This document shows positions 1-8,541 of a DNA stretch of 51,014 nucleotides, in pieces. Under the pieces are notes generated by a model. The model worked only from the letters and a program-made list of their open reading frames with translations. It searched no databases and was not told the origin of the DNA. Location of the stretch: positions 1 through 51,014 of the forward strand of contig JACOTM010000071.1 in assembly GCA_016178305.1 (NCBI GenBank), written 5' to 3'. The position numbers were made by a program, and so were the translations under genes. Position 1 is the first letter of the stretch. Every line of letters begins with the position of its first letter. This DNA comes from Flavobacteriia bacterium (GTDB lineage Bacteria > Bacteroidota > Bacteroidia > Flavobacteriales_D > Crocinitomicaceae).

Positions 1-172
1 AGAAGTAGCAAAATACGAATTAGGTGAAGATTTTTCAATCGACACAGGTGTTGAGTTTGGAAGACTTTATAGAAAGGATGGAAATTGGAAATTTGAAGCA
101 TCTGGAATTGGTTACAAGGCTGATTTAGGATTCTTTTTAGAAAAATATTATAACGGAACTATTATAAAATAA
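1..172 (+). CDS. TerD family protein, C-terminal fragment
   Basis: The reading frame is open from the first base of the window (codons start at base 2) and stops at 170-172. The visible 56 residues include FGRLYRKDGNWKFEASGIGY, which matches the last beta-strands of TerD domains and resembles the C-terminus of the next gene (ELYRHNGDWKFRAIG). TerD domains are calcium-binding beta-sandwich proteins of the Ter stress response. The gene ends 9 bases before the next TerD, so the two are tandem paralogues in one operon. The 5' part lies outside the window, so its length and any fused domains are unknown. Confidence 0.85.
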   Translation, partial: EVAKYELGEDFSIDTGVEFGRLYRKDGNWKFEASGIGYKADLGFFLEKYYNGTIIK

Positions 173-181
173 CCTAATTAA

Positions 182-853
182 ATGGCAATTAATTTACAAA
201 AAGGTCAAACTATTGATCTAAGAAAAAATGATAGAGGGGAAGATATATACGATCTTTCACAAGTTACTATTGGACTTGGTTGGGATGTTAAACAAATAAA
301 AACTGGTTTTTTGGGTAAACTATTAGGTGGTAAAGAAGAAGAATATGATTTAGATGCCGTTGCATTCTTATTGGACTCTAATGGAAAAATAGCAAATTTA
401 GGAAGAACAATTACTAGAGGTAATCAGCAAATGGGTCTTTTTGAAGGAGATATAATTTTTTTTAATTCACTAAAACATCCATCTGGTCAAATATGGTTAA
501 CAGGGGATAATAGAACAGGTGAAGGAGATGGTGATGATGAACAAATCATAGTACGTTTAAACACTTTAGATGAAAAATACCAAAAAATAATATTTCTTGT
601 AACTATCTATCAAGGTAGACAAAATAATCAGCATTTTGGAAAAGTTGAAAATGCTTTCATTCGAGCGGTTGATGCAAGAGGTAAAGAAATTGCAAAATAT
701 AGTTTATCTGGTAATGAATCTATGAATGGTAAGTGTTCAATGGTATTTTCAGAATTATATAGACATAATGGAGATTGGAAATTTAGAGCTATCGGAGAAC
801 CACATACTACAGATTCATTTATAGATTTATTAAAACCTTACACTTACCAATAA
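182..853 (+). CDS. TerD family stress protein
   Basis: This 223-residue protein has the TerD-type core: an early IGLGWDV strand, the acidic stretch YDLDAVAFLLDSNGK (about residues 58-72), a second acidic stretch DGDDEQIIVRLNTL, and the terminal ELYRHNGDWKFRA strand pair. In the family these acidic loops bind calcium. It is about 30 residues longer than a minimal TerD domain because of a linker after GWDV and a C-terminal tail. Its stop codon overlaps the start of the next VWA gene by one base (TAATG), so the two are probably translationally coupled. It likely acts in the cytoplasm with the TerY-like proteins downstream. Confidence 0.9.
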   Translation: MAINLQKGQTIDLRKNDRGEDIYDLSQVTIGLGWDVKQIKTGFLGKLLGGKEEEYDLDAVAFLLDSNGKIANLGRTITRGNQQMGLFEGDIIFFNSLKHPSGQIWLTGDNRTGEGDGDDEQIIVRLNTLDEKYQKIIFLVTIYQGRQNNQHFGKVENAFIRAVDARGKEIAKYSLSGNESMNGKCSMVFSELYRHNGDWKFRAIGEPHTTDSFIDLLKPYTYQ

Positions 854-1491
854 TGAGAAAATTACCTGTATATCTATTATTAGACTGTTCTGGGTCAATG
901 ATGGGAGAGCCAATTGAGGCTGTTAAAAATGGAGTTCAAGTAATGGTTAGTACTTTACGTAATAATCCACAAGCTATTGAGACAGCATTTATTAGCATAA
1001 TAACATTTGATAGTTCTGCAAGACAAATAATACCATTAACGGAATTATCAAATTTTCAAATGAAAGATATCCAAGCAACCGGGACAACATCTTTAGGAGA
1101 AGCATTGAAAGTATTATCTAATTCTATTGATACTGAAGTTGCCAAAACAACGCCAGAAACAAAAGGTGATTGGAAACCTCTAGTTTTTATTATGACTGAT
1201 GGAATGCCAACTGATGATTGGAAAAGTGGTTTAGCTGAATTTCAGAAAAGAAAAACTGGAATTGTCGTTGCTTGTGCTGCTGGCAATAATGCAGACTCAG
1301 AAGCATTAAAAGCTATTACTGACAATGTAGTAAGTTTAGCTACTGCTGATACTCAAAGTATTGGGAAATTTTTTCAATGGGTAACTGCTTCAATCGGGGT
1401 TTCATCAACAAAAGTAGAAGATAGTGGTAAAGAAGTTGGCGGTTTAAATGAATTACCACCTCCACCATCTGAATTGAATATTGTTGTATAA
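853..1491 (+). CDS. TerY-like VWA domain protein (copy 1)
   Basis: This 212-residue protein is essentially a lone von Willebrand factor A domain. The MIDAS motif is intact: LLDCSGSM near residues 9-16 gives the DxSxS signature, followed by a TGTTSLGEAL threonine loop and the aspartate strand VFIMTDGMPTDDW. The family, TerY-like, binds a divalent metal at MIDAS and mediates protein-protein contacts. It lacks the zinc-ribbon tail found on the third copy and ends in a proline-rich segment (LPPPPSELNIVV). It is the first of three VWA paralogues in the operon and overlaps the upstream terD by one base. Confidence 0.9.
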   Translation: MRKLPVYLLLDCSGSMMGEPIEAVKNGVQVMVSTLRNNPQAIETAFISIITFDSSARQIIPLTELSNFQMKDIQATGTTSLGEALKVLSNSIDTEVAKTTPETKGDWKPLVFIMTDGMPTDDWKSGLAEFQKRKTGIVVACAAGNNADSEALKAITDNVVSLATADTQSIGKFFQWVTASIGVSSTKVEDSGKEVGGLNELPPPPSELNIVV

Positions 1492-1505
1492 GATTTAATT
1501 TGATA

Positions 1506-2141
1506 ATGAGAAGATTACCTGTTTACTTTCTATTAGATACATCGGGGTCTATGTATGGAGAACCTATTCAAGCTTTAAATAATGCGTTGAGTGGAATGAT
1601 ACATTCTTTAAGAACTGATGCACAGGCACAAGAGACATTATGGATTAGTATTGTAACATTTGAAAGAGAAGTCAAGGAAATTGTACCTTTGATTGATTTA
1701 CAATCTTTTCAATTGCCAGAAATTACTTGTCCTCAAAGCGGACCTACTTTTACAGGGAAAGGTTTAGAAATTATTCATCAAAAGGTTACAAATGAAATTC
1801 GTAAAGGTTCACCAGAACAAAAAGGTGATTGGCGACCTTTATTATTTGTGTTTACAGATGGTAAACCAAGTGATTTACAATTATATCGTGAAATGATTCC
1901 AAAAGTGAAATATTTAAATTTTGGAACAATAATAGGCTGTGCTGCTGGAAAATTAGCAGATGATTCGATGTTAAAAGAATTATGCGATACGGTTGTTCAT
2001 ATTGATACAGCTGATTCAACAACTTTAAGACAATTTTTTAAATGGGTTTCTGATACGATAGAGCAAGGGAATAAAAGTATGGGAACAACAGATCAAGTTA
2101 ATTTACCGCCAGCACCAAGTCAAGAATTTATTATTATATAA
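1506..2141 (+). CDS. TerY-like VWA domain protein (copy 2)
   Basis: This is a second single-domain VWA protein with MIDAS motif LLDTSGSM near the N-terminus and a later VFTDGKPSD strand. I chose the ATG at 1506 (MRRLPVYFLL) because the paralogues begin MRKLPVYLLL and MSRRLPIYFLI; the TTG at 1500 would add only two residues. It ends with a tail (LPPAPSQEFIII) like that of copy 1, so the two single-domain copies look like a duplication. The next small ORF starts two bases after its stop. Role inferred from context: adaptor or sensor in a TerY-phosphatase-kinase module. Confidence 0.9.
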   Translation: MRRLPVYFLLDTSGSMYGEPIQALNNALSGMIHSLRTDAQAQETLWISIVTFEREVKEIVPLIDLQSFQLPEITCPQSGPTFTGKGLEIIHQKVTNEIRKGSPEQKGDWRPLLFVFTDGKPSDLQLYREMIPKVKYLNFGTIIGCAAGKLADDSMLKELCDTVVHIDTADSTTLRQFFKWVSDTIEQGNKSMGTTDQVNLPPAPSQEFIII

Positions 2142-2143
2142 GA

Positions 2144-2311
2144 ATGAACGAAGAAAACTACATTAAACAAAAAGCAAAAAAAGATGTAATATTTGGCTCT
2201 TTATGGTTGGTAGGAGGTTTAGTATTTACCTTTGCTGAGATTGGTTATATTTTTTGGGGAGCTATAGTATTTGGCGGTATTCAATTGTTTAAAGGTATAT
2301 CAAATTTATAA
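2144..2311 (+). CDS. Small two-helix membrane protein in the Ter operon
   Basis: An ATG two bases after the preceding stop opens a 55-residue ORF. The charged N-terminus (NEENYIKQKAKKD) is followed by two hydrophobic stretches (VIFGSLWLVGGLVFTF and IGYIFWGAIVFGGIQLF) that would form a membrane hairpin. I do not recognise a named family. The tight packing (2-base gap before it, 1-base gap to the next small ORF) supports it as a real gene and suggests a membrane component for the VWA module. Alternatives are a chance ORF or a fast-evolving toxin-like peptide; nothing in the sequence shows the latter. Confidence 0.6.
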   Translation: MNEENYIKQKAKKDVIFGSLWLVGGLVFTFAEIGYIFWGAIVFGGIQLFKGISNL

Positions 2312-2312
2312 T

Positions 2313-2555
2313 ATGTTTAAAATAATATTAGATATATTAGTTATAGGTCTCTTTTTATACTCTAAACTTTTACCCTATAAGGATCGATTACATTCAAAAT
2401 ATAAAAGGATATTTTCTTTTTTTGATAAACTCTTTAATCCAATTTTATTTTTTCTAAAAAAATATATTAAGCCCTTTGAAGTAGGGCAAAGTATATCAAT
2501 TGATATGTCGCAAATATTTCTTTTAACCTTATTTCTCTTATTAATGAGTATCTAA
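2313..2555 (+). CDS. Small membrane protein in the Ter operon
   Basis: An 80-residue ORF starts at the ATG at 2313, just after the previous small ORF; an upstream start at 2271 would overlap that ORF. It has an N-terminal hydrophobic helix (IILDILVIGLFLYSKLL), a basic middle, and a C-terminal hydrophobic helix (MSQIFLLTLFLLLMSI). No family recognised. It sits 18 bases before the third VWA gene. The pair of tiny membrane proteins between VWA paralogues is not part of the ter core I know, so they may anchor or signal for the complex, but this is inference from position only. Confidence 0.55.
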   Translation: MFKIILDILVIGLFLYSKLLPYKDRLHSKYKRIFSFFDKLFNPILFFLKKYIKPFEVGQSISIDMSQIFLLTLFLLLMSI

Positions 2556-2573
2556 CAAATTAATTCAAAAAAC

Positions 2574-3629
2574 ATGAGTAGAAGATTACCAATTTATTTT
2601 TTAATAGATATATCCGAATCTATGGTTGGAGAACCAATTCAGCAAGTTGAAGAAGGTATAGCAACTATAATCCAAACATTAAAAACGGATCCAAATGCTT
2701 TAGAAACAGTATGGATTTCAATTATAATTTTTGCTGGACAACCAAAAACATTGGTACCACTTCAAGAAATAATAACTTTTTATCCGCCAAGATTTCCAAT
2801 TGGGGGAGGAACTTCATTAAGCAAAGGCCTTGGCCATTTAATGTATGAATTAAGAAAAAATCAAATTTTAACTACACCAGAAAAAAAAGGTGATTGGAAA
2901 CCAATTGTCTTCTTGTTTACAGACGGAGTACCGACTGATGATAGTAAAAAAGCTATAGAAGAATGGAAACAAAATTGGCAAAGAAGTGCAAATATGGTAG
3001 CTGTATCTTTTGGAGATGAAACAGATACAAAATTATTAGGCGAATTAACTGAAAATGTTTTACACTTTAAAAATGCTGATAAAGATGCCTATAAACAATT
3101 CTTTAGATGGGTTACTGATTCAATTAAAACAAGTTCAGAAAGTGTTGAAAATAATTCAACGGGCTTTGAATTATCAAAAATTGACGGTGATACTTTGTCA
3201 AAAATTGACTTAACAAAAAATGAAAATAATCCTTATATAGATAATAATTACGTTGTTTTATCTGCAAAGTGTCAAAATACTAAAAGGCCTTATTTAATGA
3301 AATACAAGAGAAATATTTCATCAAATAATTTTTCAGGACTTGAATTAAATACTCTTGCATATCGCTTAGTTGGTGCATATCAGGTCGATAATACATACTT
3401 TGAGTTATCAGATGATTCTGTTATAAATTTAAAAATTAATACAAACGAATTAATTGGAGCTCCAACTTGTCCTTGTTGTGGAAATCAATTTGCATTTGCT
3501 GCATGCCAATGTGGAAAAATTCATTGTATTGGTGAAGAAGATATTAGTGAATGTCCATGGTGTGGAAATCAAGGTAGATACGGCGCATCTAGTGAAGGTG
3601 GTTTTGATGTTAATAGAACTCAAGGGTAA
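2574..3629 (+). CDS. VWA protein with C-terminal TerY-C zinc ribbon
   Basis: This 351-residue protein has an N-terminal VWA domain with MIDAS motif LIDISESM and a later VFLFTDGVPTDD strand, a middle region of about 100 residues, and a cysteine-rich tail with CPCCG, ACQCGKIHC and CPWCG clusters (about residues 298-333). That arrangement matches TerY with its TerY-C zinc-ribbon extension. Its stop overlaps the phosphatase start (TAATG at 3627-3631), so VWA, phosphatase and kinase form a coupled triad. The tail probably binds zinc and mediates binding of partners. This is the most complete of the three VWA paralogues here. Confidence 0.9.
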   Translation: MSRRLPIYFLIDISESMVGEPIQQVEEGIATIIQTLKTDPNALETVWISIIIFAGQPKTLVPLQEIITFYPPRFPIGGGTSLSKGLGHLMYELRKNQILTTPEKKGDWKPIVFLFTDGVPTDDSKKAIEEWKQNWQRSANMVAVSFGDETDTKLLGELTENVLHFKNADKDAYKQFFRWVTDSIKTSSESVENNSTGFELSKIDGDTLSKIDLTKNENNPYIDNNYVVLSAKCQNTKRPYLMKYKRNISSNNFSGLELNTLAYRLVGAYQVDNTYFELSDDSVINLKINTNELIGAPTCPCCGNQFAFAACQCGKIHCIGEEDISECPWCGNQGRYGASSEGGFDVNRTQG

Positions 3630-5080
3630 TGAGTGCTTCAAATTATATTTTATCTCTTTTGGAAAACAAAAAAATAATATCAGCGGATATAGTTTCAGAT
3701 TTTATAAAAGCCTTTTCTGAAGATAAAGAGAATATAAGTTTAGCAGAACAGATAATTCAAAATCAAAATTTAATAATGATGAATTTTAAATTAAAATCAA
3801 GAATTGAAGACATTAAAAGGTTATCTATTCCGTTAAAAAATGGAACAGTTGGCAAAGATTTTAAAAGCGTAATAAATTATGATGATTTAAATTTATCGGA
3901 TTTAATTTTTACAGAATTTAGAGGCTTAGAAGAAATTGGATTAAAATATAATGAAATAGAAGACTCTATAGAAGGAAATCCTATTCAAAGTGGTGATCAT
4001 AATATTCAATTATTATTTCGTATTGATGGCGAAAATGAAGATTCAGAATTAAATATCAAAGAGTTTTCAATTATTATCAATCCCGATCCTAAATCATTAT
4101 GGAAAGATATTGAAAGTGATAAAAATGATCCTTTTTGGAAAGATGATAATGTTTCAACCGTTGATATTGTTGGAGAGAAGAAAATTGTAATTGCATCTAA
4201 AAGAGGTCGAAGTCATGCAAATGTAGGTTCTTTTAGAGATGATGATTTTGCGTATAAATACTTTAACAATTCTGGATGGACTGTAGTTGCAGTTAGTGAT
4301 GGTGCAGGAAGCTATTCTTTATCAAGAAAGGGTTCAGAAATTGCTTGTAATGCAGTTGTAGAATATTTTGAAAAGCATTCGGATATTGATCTACATAAAG
4401 ATTTTGAAGATAAATTATTAGAATTTGATATGTCAAGAGATGAGGTATTATTAAATGAGATACAAATTCTTGCAAAAAAAAACTTATACAAAGCGACTGT
4501 TTTTGCTCATAATGAGATTAAAGAATTCGCTGATAAATTAGCAATTGAAAAACCTGAATTATTCAATAATCCAAAAGCAAAATCTCCTATAGATTATTTT
4601 CATTCAACTTTAATTTTTACACTTTTTAAAAAATTTGATTTTGGTTATCTAGTGTTGACATTTGGTGTTGGAGATTGCCCAATTGCGATAGTTAACAAAG
4701 ATAAGACGATTACTTCTTTAATGAATTGGTTAGATGTTGGAGAATTTGGAGGAGGAACGCGTTTTATAACGCAGCCAGAAATTTTCCATTCAGAAAGTAA
4801 TCCAATGGCAACACGTTTTAATTTTCAAATTTTCCCGGATTTTAGTTATTTATTTTTAATGACAGATGGGATTTACGACCCAAAATTTGTGGTAGAAGCT
4901 AATCTTGAGAAAAATGAAAAGTGGCAGGAGTTTATTTCTGATTTAGAGGGAAATAATGATGATAAATCAAAAGTGAATTTTAATTATGCTAATGAAGAAA
5001 TAGATATTGAACTTTCTAAATGGATGGATTTTTGGAGCCCAGGTAATCACGATGATAGAACATTAGCAATAATTTATTAA
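3629..5080 (+). CDS. PP2C-like serine/threonine phosphatase of the TerY triad
   Basis: The C-terminal two thirds of this 483-residue protein form a PP2C domain. The metal-binding motifs appear in order: VVAVSDGAGS (about residue 223), LTFGVGDCP (about 345), LMTDGIYD (about 412) and NHDDRTLAI (about 473). PP2C enzymes use two metal ions to dephosphorylate Ser/Thr. The N-terminal 180 residues are mostly helical and acidic, with no family I can name. It overlaps the VWA gene by one base and is followed after one base by the kinase, so it probably opposes that kinase on a shared substrate, possibly a VWA or TerD protein. Confidence 0.88.
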   Translation: MSASNYILSLLENKKIISADIVSDFIKAFSEDKENISLAEQIIQNQNLIMMNFKLKSRIEDIKRLSIPLKNGTVGKDFKSVINYDDLNLSDLIFTEFRGLEEIGLKYNEIEDSIEGNPIQSGDHNIQLLFRIDGENEDSELNIKEFSIIINPDPKSLWKDIESDKNDPFWKDDNVSTVDIVGEKKIVIASKRGRSHANVGSFRDDDFAYKYFNNSGWTVVAVSDGAGSYSLSRKGSEIACNAVVEYFEKHSDIDLHKDFEDKLLEFDMSRDEVLLNEIQILAKKNLYKATVFAHNEIKEFADKLAIEKPELFNNPKAKSPIDYFHSTLIFTLFKKFDFGYLVLTFGVGDCPIAIVNKDKTITSLMNWLDVGEFGGGTRFITQPEIFHSESNPMATRFNFQIFPDFSYLFLMTDGIYDPKFVVEANLEKNEKWQEFISDLEGNNDDKSKVNFNYANEEIDIELSKWMDFWSPGNHDDRTLAIIY

Positions 5081-5081
5081 G

Positions 5082-6602
5082 ATGAGTACGAAGAGTGTAA
5101 ATTCAATCATCACCCAAGGAAAATCTTATCAATATGTTGATAATGGTGAACCAATGAGAGGAGGAATGAAGGATGTGTATTTCAGTCCTGATAGAAGTTA
5201 TGTCGTTGCTTTCTATAGAAATCAGCAAGATTTTAATTCCAAAGAACGACTAAAAAGAATAGCAACTACTTATTATGATTCATTTTTCAATAAAGAAGGT
5301 GGAGATTATTACAAAGAGTTGTATTCATGGCCTACTGATGTTATAGAAGAGAATAATAAAATAGGCGTTGTTGTTCCATGTTATAATTCAAATTTTTTCT
5401 TTAAAAAAGGATATACAAACAATGATATTTTAAAAGGGAAAGAAAAAGAAGGAAAATGGTTTGCAAGTGCCAAATTTAGGGTGAAAGATTCTAAAACGAA
5501 ATTAGATAGTTCAGAATTAGGGGATTGGTTAAGTTATTTTCAAGTATGTGTGAATATTTCACGTGGGGTAAAAAGATTACACGCAGCTGGTTTAGCTCAT
5601 TCTGACTTATCTTATAAAAATGTTTTAATTGATCCAGTTACAAAATCGGCTGCCATCATTGACATAGATGGTTTAGTTGTTCCAGGTTTGTTTGCGCCAG
5701 ATGTAATAGGTACTGCGGATTTTATCGCCCCTGAAGTATTGGCAACCAAGCATTTACCGCTTTCAGATTCAAATAGAAAATTACCGAAAAGAGAAACAGA
5801 TCTTCATGCATTAGCTGTTTTGATATATATGTATTTATTATACAGGCACCCCTTAAGAGGTGGTCAATATTTTGGACAAATTGATGAAACGGAAGAAGAA
5901 AATTTAATGATGGGGGAAAAAGCTCTTTTTGTAGAGCATCCGTCAAATGATAAGAATAGAAATTTTAAACGTGAGTATGGTGACAATTTAATTAAATTTT
6001 CACCATGGACAGATTTAAAGAAAACACCTTATACGATTACCGGTCCTTATATGAAGGATTTATTTGAGCAGGCATTTATCAAAGGATTACATACTCCATC
6101 TGAAAGACCACCAGCAGTAATGTGGGAAGAAGCGCTTATTAAAACAAATGATTTAAAGCTTCAATGTAGTAATTCTCAGTGTGATCAAAAATGGTTTATC
6201 TATATTAACACTATTGATACAAGATGCCCTTTTTGTAACACAAAATATCACCAAACTATTCCTGTTTTAGATTTCTATTATCAATTTAAAGAGGGAGTTT
6301 GGAAGCCTGAAAACCAAAGACTAGTTATTTATAATCAAACTACATTACATAAATGGCATACAAATAAAAATATTTTAAGAAATGAAAGGTTGACATCTCA
6401 AGATAAAATTAGAGATGGATATTTTTCTTTTCATAATCAAAAATGGGTTTTTGTAAATGAAAATCTAAATAGTTTAAAAGATTTAACTGAAGACAAAGAA
6501 ATTCCAAAAGGTGCTTTTGTTGAGTTAAGTGAAGGAAAAAAACTTTTACTTTCTAAAGAAGAAGGTGGAAGAATAGTAATAGTATCAATAGCAAATAAAT
6601 AA
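5082..6602 (+). CDS. Divergent protein kinase with zinc-ribbon tail (TerY triad)
   Basis: This 506-residue protein has a kinase-like domain: an N-terminal nucleotide loop region (RGGMKDVYF), the catalytic loop HSDLSYKN (Asp about 175), the metal-binding IIDIDG (about 196-200) and GTADFIAPE as activation-segment end. The usual beta-3 lysine motif VAxK reads VVAFYR, so the ATP-anchoring lysine is not evident. After the kinase comes a four-cysteine cluster (CSNSQC and CPFC, about 360-385), a likely zinc ribbon, and a C-terminal domain of unknown fold. It starts two bases after the phosphatase stop and precedes terC by three bases, so it is part of the same operon. Confidence 0.85.
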   Translation: MSTKSVNSIITQGKSYQYVDNGEPMRGGMKDVYFSPDRSYVVAFYRNQQDFNSKERLKRIATTYYDSFFNKEGGDYYKELYSWPTDVIEENNKIGVVVPCYNSNFFFKKGYTNNDILKGKEKEGKWFASAKFRVKDSKTKLDSSELGDWLSYFQVCVNISRGVKRLHAAGLAHSDLSYKNVLIDPVTKSAAIIDIDGLVVPGLFAPDVIGTADFIAPEVLATKHLPLSDSNRKLPKRETDLHALAVLIYMYLLYRHPLRGGQYFGQIDETEEENLMMGEKALFVEHPSNDKNRNFKREYGDNLIKFSPWTDLKKTPYTITGPYMKDLFEQAFIKGLHTPSERPPAVMWEEALIKTNDLKLQCSNSQCDQKWFIYINTIDTRCPFCNTKYHQTIPVLDFYYQFKEGVWKPENQRLVIYNQTTLHKWHTNKNILRNERLTSQDKIRDGYFSFHNQKWVFVNENLNSLKDLTEDKEIPKGAFVELSEGKKLLLSKEEGGRIVIVSIANK

Positions 6603-6605
6603 AAA

Positions 6606-7370
6606 ATGAACGAGTTAATTCAACAAATTTTAGACAATCCAGGAGCATCATTAGGTATCATTGGAAATTTAGTAATCATTGAAAGTTTACTTTCAGTTGA
6701 TAATGCAGCAGTTTTAGCAACAATGGTAATGGATTTGCCAGAAAAACAAAGAGATAAAGCATTAAAATATGGTATTTGGGGAGCTTATATTTTCCGAGGT
6801 TTAGCGATGATTTTTGCTTCTTTATTAATAAAAATTTGGTGGTTAAAACCAGTAGGTGGACTATACTTATTATATCTCGTTTATGGTTATTGGAAAGGTA
6901 AACAAACTGAATCTGAAGAAGATGATATTGTTGATAAAAATTCAAATTGGTTATATAGAATTACAGTAGGTTCATTGGGTAATTTTTGGGCAACAGTATG
7001 TTTAGTAGAGCTAATGGATATGGCTTTTTCTATTGATAATGTATTTGCAGCAGTTGCATTTACACCAAATATCATTTTAGTATGTATCGGTGTTTTCATT
7101 GGAATACTTGCAATGAGATTTATAGCTCAATGGTTTGTTAAATTAATGGAAAAGTATTCATTTTTGGAAACAGCTGCGTTTGTTGTAATTGCTATTTTAG
7201 GAGTTAAACTAACATTATCTTTAGTAGAACATTTTTCACCTAAAAGTGAATTAGCATTATTTCTAAAGGGAGAAACAGCAGATATTATTATGTCAATCAC
7301 TACTGTTTCAATCTTTTTTATTCCAATAATGACTTCAAGAATTTTTAATTTTCCAAAGAAAAATGATTAA
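6606..7370 (+). CDS. TerC family integral membrane protein
   Basis: This 254-residue protein has about seven hydrophobic helices and the two TerC/Alx signatures with acidic residues inside membrane segments: ESLLSVDNAAVLATMV near residue 26 and LMDMAFSIDNVFAAVAF near 140. TerC proteins are linked to tellurite resistance and, in Alx/MeeF-type members, to manganese export. It is the last gene of the Ter operon, starting three bases after the kinase stop and followed by a strong hairpin. It probably provides the membrane transport or membrane anchor for the cytoplasmic TerD/VWA complex. Confidence 0.92.
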   Translation: MNELIQQILDNPGASLGIIGNLVIIESLLSVDNAAVLATMVMDLPEKQRDKALKYGIWGAYIFRGLAMIFASLLIKIWWLKPVGGLYLLYLVYGYWKGKQTESEEDDIVDKNSNWLYRITVGSLGNFWATVCLVELMDMAFSIDNVFAAVAFTPNIILVCIGVFIGILAMRFIAQWFVKLMEKYSFLETAAFVVIAILGVKLTLSLVEHFSPKSELALFLKGETADIIMSITTVSIFFIPIMTSRIFNFPKKND

Positions 7371-7375
7371 AAATA

Positions 7376-7412
7376 AACCTATCCCTACTAAATAATTTAG
7401 TAGGGATAGGTT
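7376..7412 (+). terminator. Strong hairpin ending the Ter operon
   Basis: A perfect inverted repeat lies 6 bases after the terC stop: arms of 17 bases (core CCTATCCCTACTAAA at 7378-7392 pairing with 7396-7410) and a 3-base loop. The downstream T-run is weak (TTAAAT), but stem length and position argue for a transcription end or an mRNA-stabilising hairpin. Confidence 0.8.
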
Positions 7413-7424
7413 AAATATAAAATT

Positions 7425-7718
7425 ATGAGAATCATTATCAAAATCATTATCTCCCTCCTCCTTTTCCTCTGCTTAGCAGACATGCCATACGGCTACTATC
7501 AATTTGTACGTTTTGCAAGTTGTATTGCGTTTGTATATTTTGCTTATCAAGCGAATGAAAAAGAAGAGAAAACTACTTCAATCATCTATATTGTATTAGC
7601 TATATTATTTCAACCATTTTTGAAAATTTCGCTTGGTAGGGAATTGTGGAACTTTGTTGATGTAATTGTTGGGATAGGGTTATTAGTAAGTATTAGTAGA
7701 AATTTTAAACATAAATAA
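7425..7718 (+). CDS. Small integral membrane protein, DUF6804-like
   Basis: This 97-residue protein is almost wholly hydrophobic, with three predicted helices, a conserved-looking PYGYYQFVRF segment after the first and a terminal LGRELWNFVDVIVG segment. It resembles small flavobacterial membrane proteins grouped as DUF6804; I recall this family only loosely. No function is known to me. It starts 12 bases after the Ter operon hairpin and ends one base before the next lipoprotein gene, so those two form a small unit that may receive read-through from the Ter operon. Confidence 0.7.
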   Translation: MRIIIKIIISLLLFLCLADMPYGYYQFVRFASCIAFVYFAYQANEKEEKTTSIIYIVLAILFQPFLKISLGRELWNFVDVIVGIGLLVSISRNFKHK

Positions 7719-7719
7719 T

Positions 7720-8301
7720 ATGGTAAAGTATATATTCATATTAAGCATACTGGTATCTTGTACGACAGCAGTTGTTAAGTTAAAAAGTAGTAAATCGGTA
7801 TTACCAAAAGCTTTTTATGGGGATGAAATAGGCAGCCTTGAGTTTCAATCTAAAAAGAACTTGATGTACATTACTCATAGGAACCAACTTTTTCAAAAGA
7901 TTAAATTGCAAACTGTAGGTTTTGAGGTGTTTGAATTAATAGATTGGAATTTTGATGGATATAAAGACCTTTCTATTTTAAAAGAAATCGCATCTGGGGG
8001 TACAGTTTATGAAATTTGGAATTTTAATAAGGAGAAAAAACAGTTCGTTTACAACGAAGAAATTTCAAATAACTTTATCAAAGTTGATACTTTTCAAAAA
8101 CAAATAATATTTTATTATAGAGGTGGTTCGGGAATTGAATCTTGGAGTTATTATAAATATAAAAATGATAAATTAGTGTTTGATTCAGAAAAAGTTTTGG
8201 AGAGTTGGATAGATCAAAATACCAATGTTTGGAAAAAAACAACTATTTCAAAAAAAGTTGGAGATAAAGTTATCCAAGAAATAGATAGTGTAATGATCTA
8301 A
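7720..8301 (+). CDS. Lipoprotein, XAC2610/FG-GAP-like
   Basis: A short signal peptide ends in the lipobox LVSC (Cys14), so the mature 180-residue protein is probably lipid-anchored. The middle carries FELIDWNFDGYKDLSIL and ASGGTVYEIWNF, the aspartate-rich 'DxNxDGxxDL' type loop found in VCBS/FG-GAP and XAC2610-like repeat proteins, where it binds calcium. Function is unknown. It lies one base after the small membrane protein gene. The 240 bases after its stop hold no gene that I can see. Confidence 0.7.
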   Translation: MVKYIFILSILVSCTTAVVKLKSSKSVLPKAFYGDEIGSLEFQSKKNLMYITHRNQLFQKIKLQTVGFEVFELIDWNFDGYKDLSILKEIASGGTVYEIWNFNKEKKQFVYNEEISNNFIKVDTFQKQIIFYYRGGSGIESWSYYKYKNDKLVFDSEKVLESWIDQNTNVWKKTTISKKVGDKVIQEIDSVMI

Positions 8302-8541
8302 AATTTGTATTAATATAATCTATTGTGAATTACAAAATTGTTCATTCAATGCTCACAACCAGTAACTTTTACAGTGGTTTAAAAGAATACATCAATTATT
8401 AAAAAAGAGAACCATGATAATATATCGCTGACAGATTTGATTAAACTAAAGATGGAGATTTTTTTATTTCGGGTTGGTTGAGAAAAGATTGAATTAAAAA
8501 TTATTACTACATTTAAAAAACAAATTTATTTATATTTCCCC

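Noticed and set aside
3454-3720. 88-residue plus-strand ORF overlapping the third VWA and phosphatase genes
   Set aside because: It runs in another frame through two well supported coupled genes and has no family resemblance.
8302-8541. Decayed gene between the lipoprotein and PcfJ-like genes
   Set aside because: Short coding-like stretches occur but no frame shows a recognisable family; treated as non-coding.
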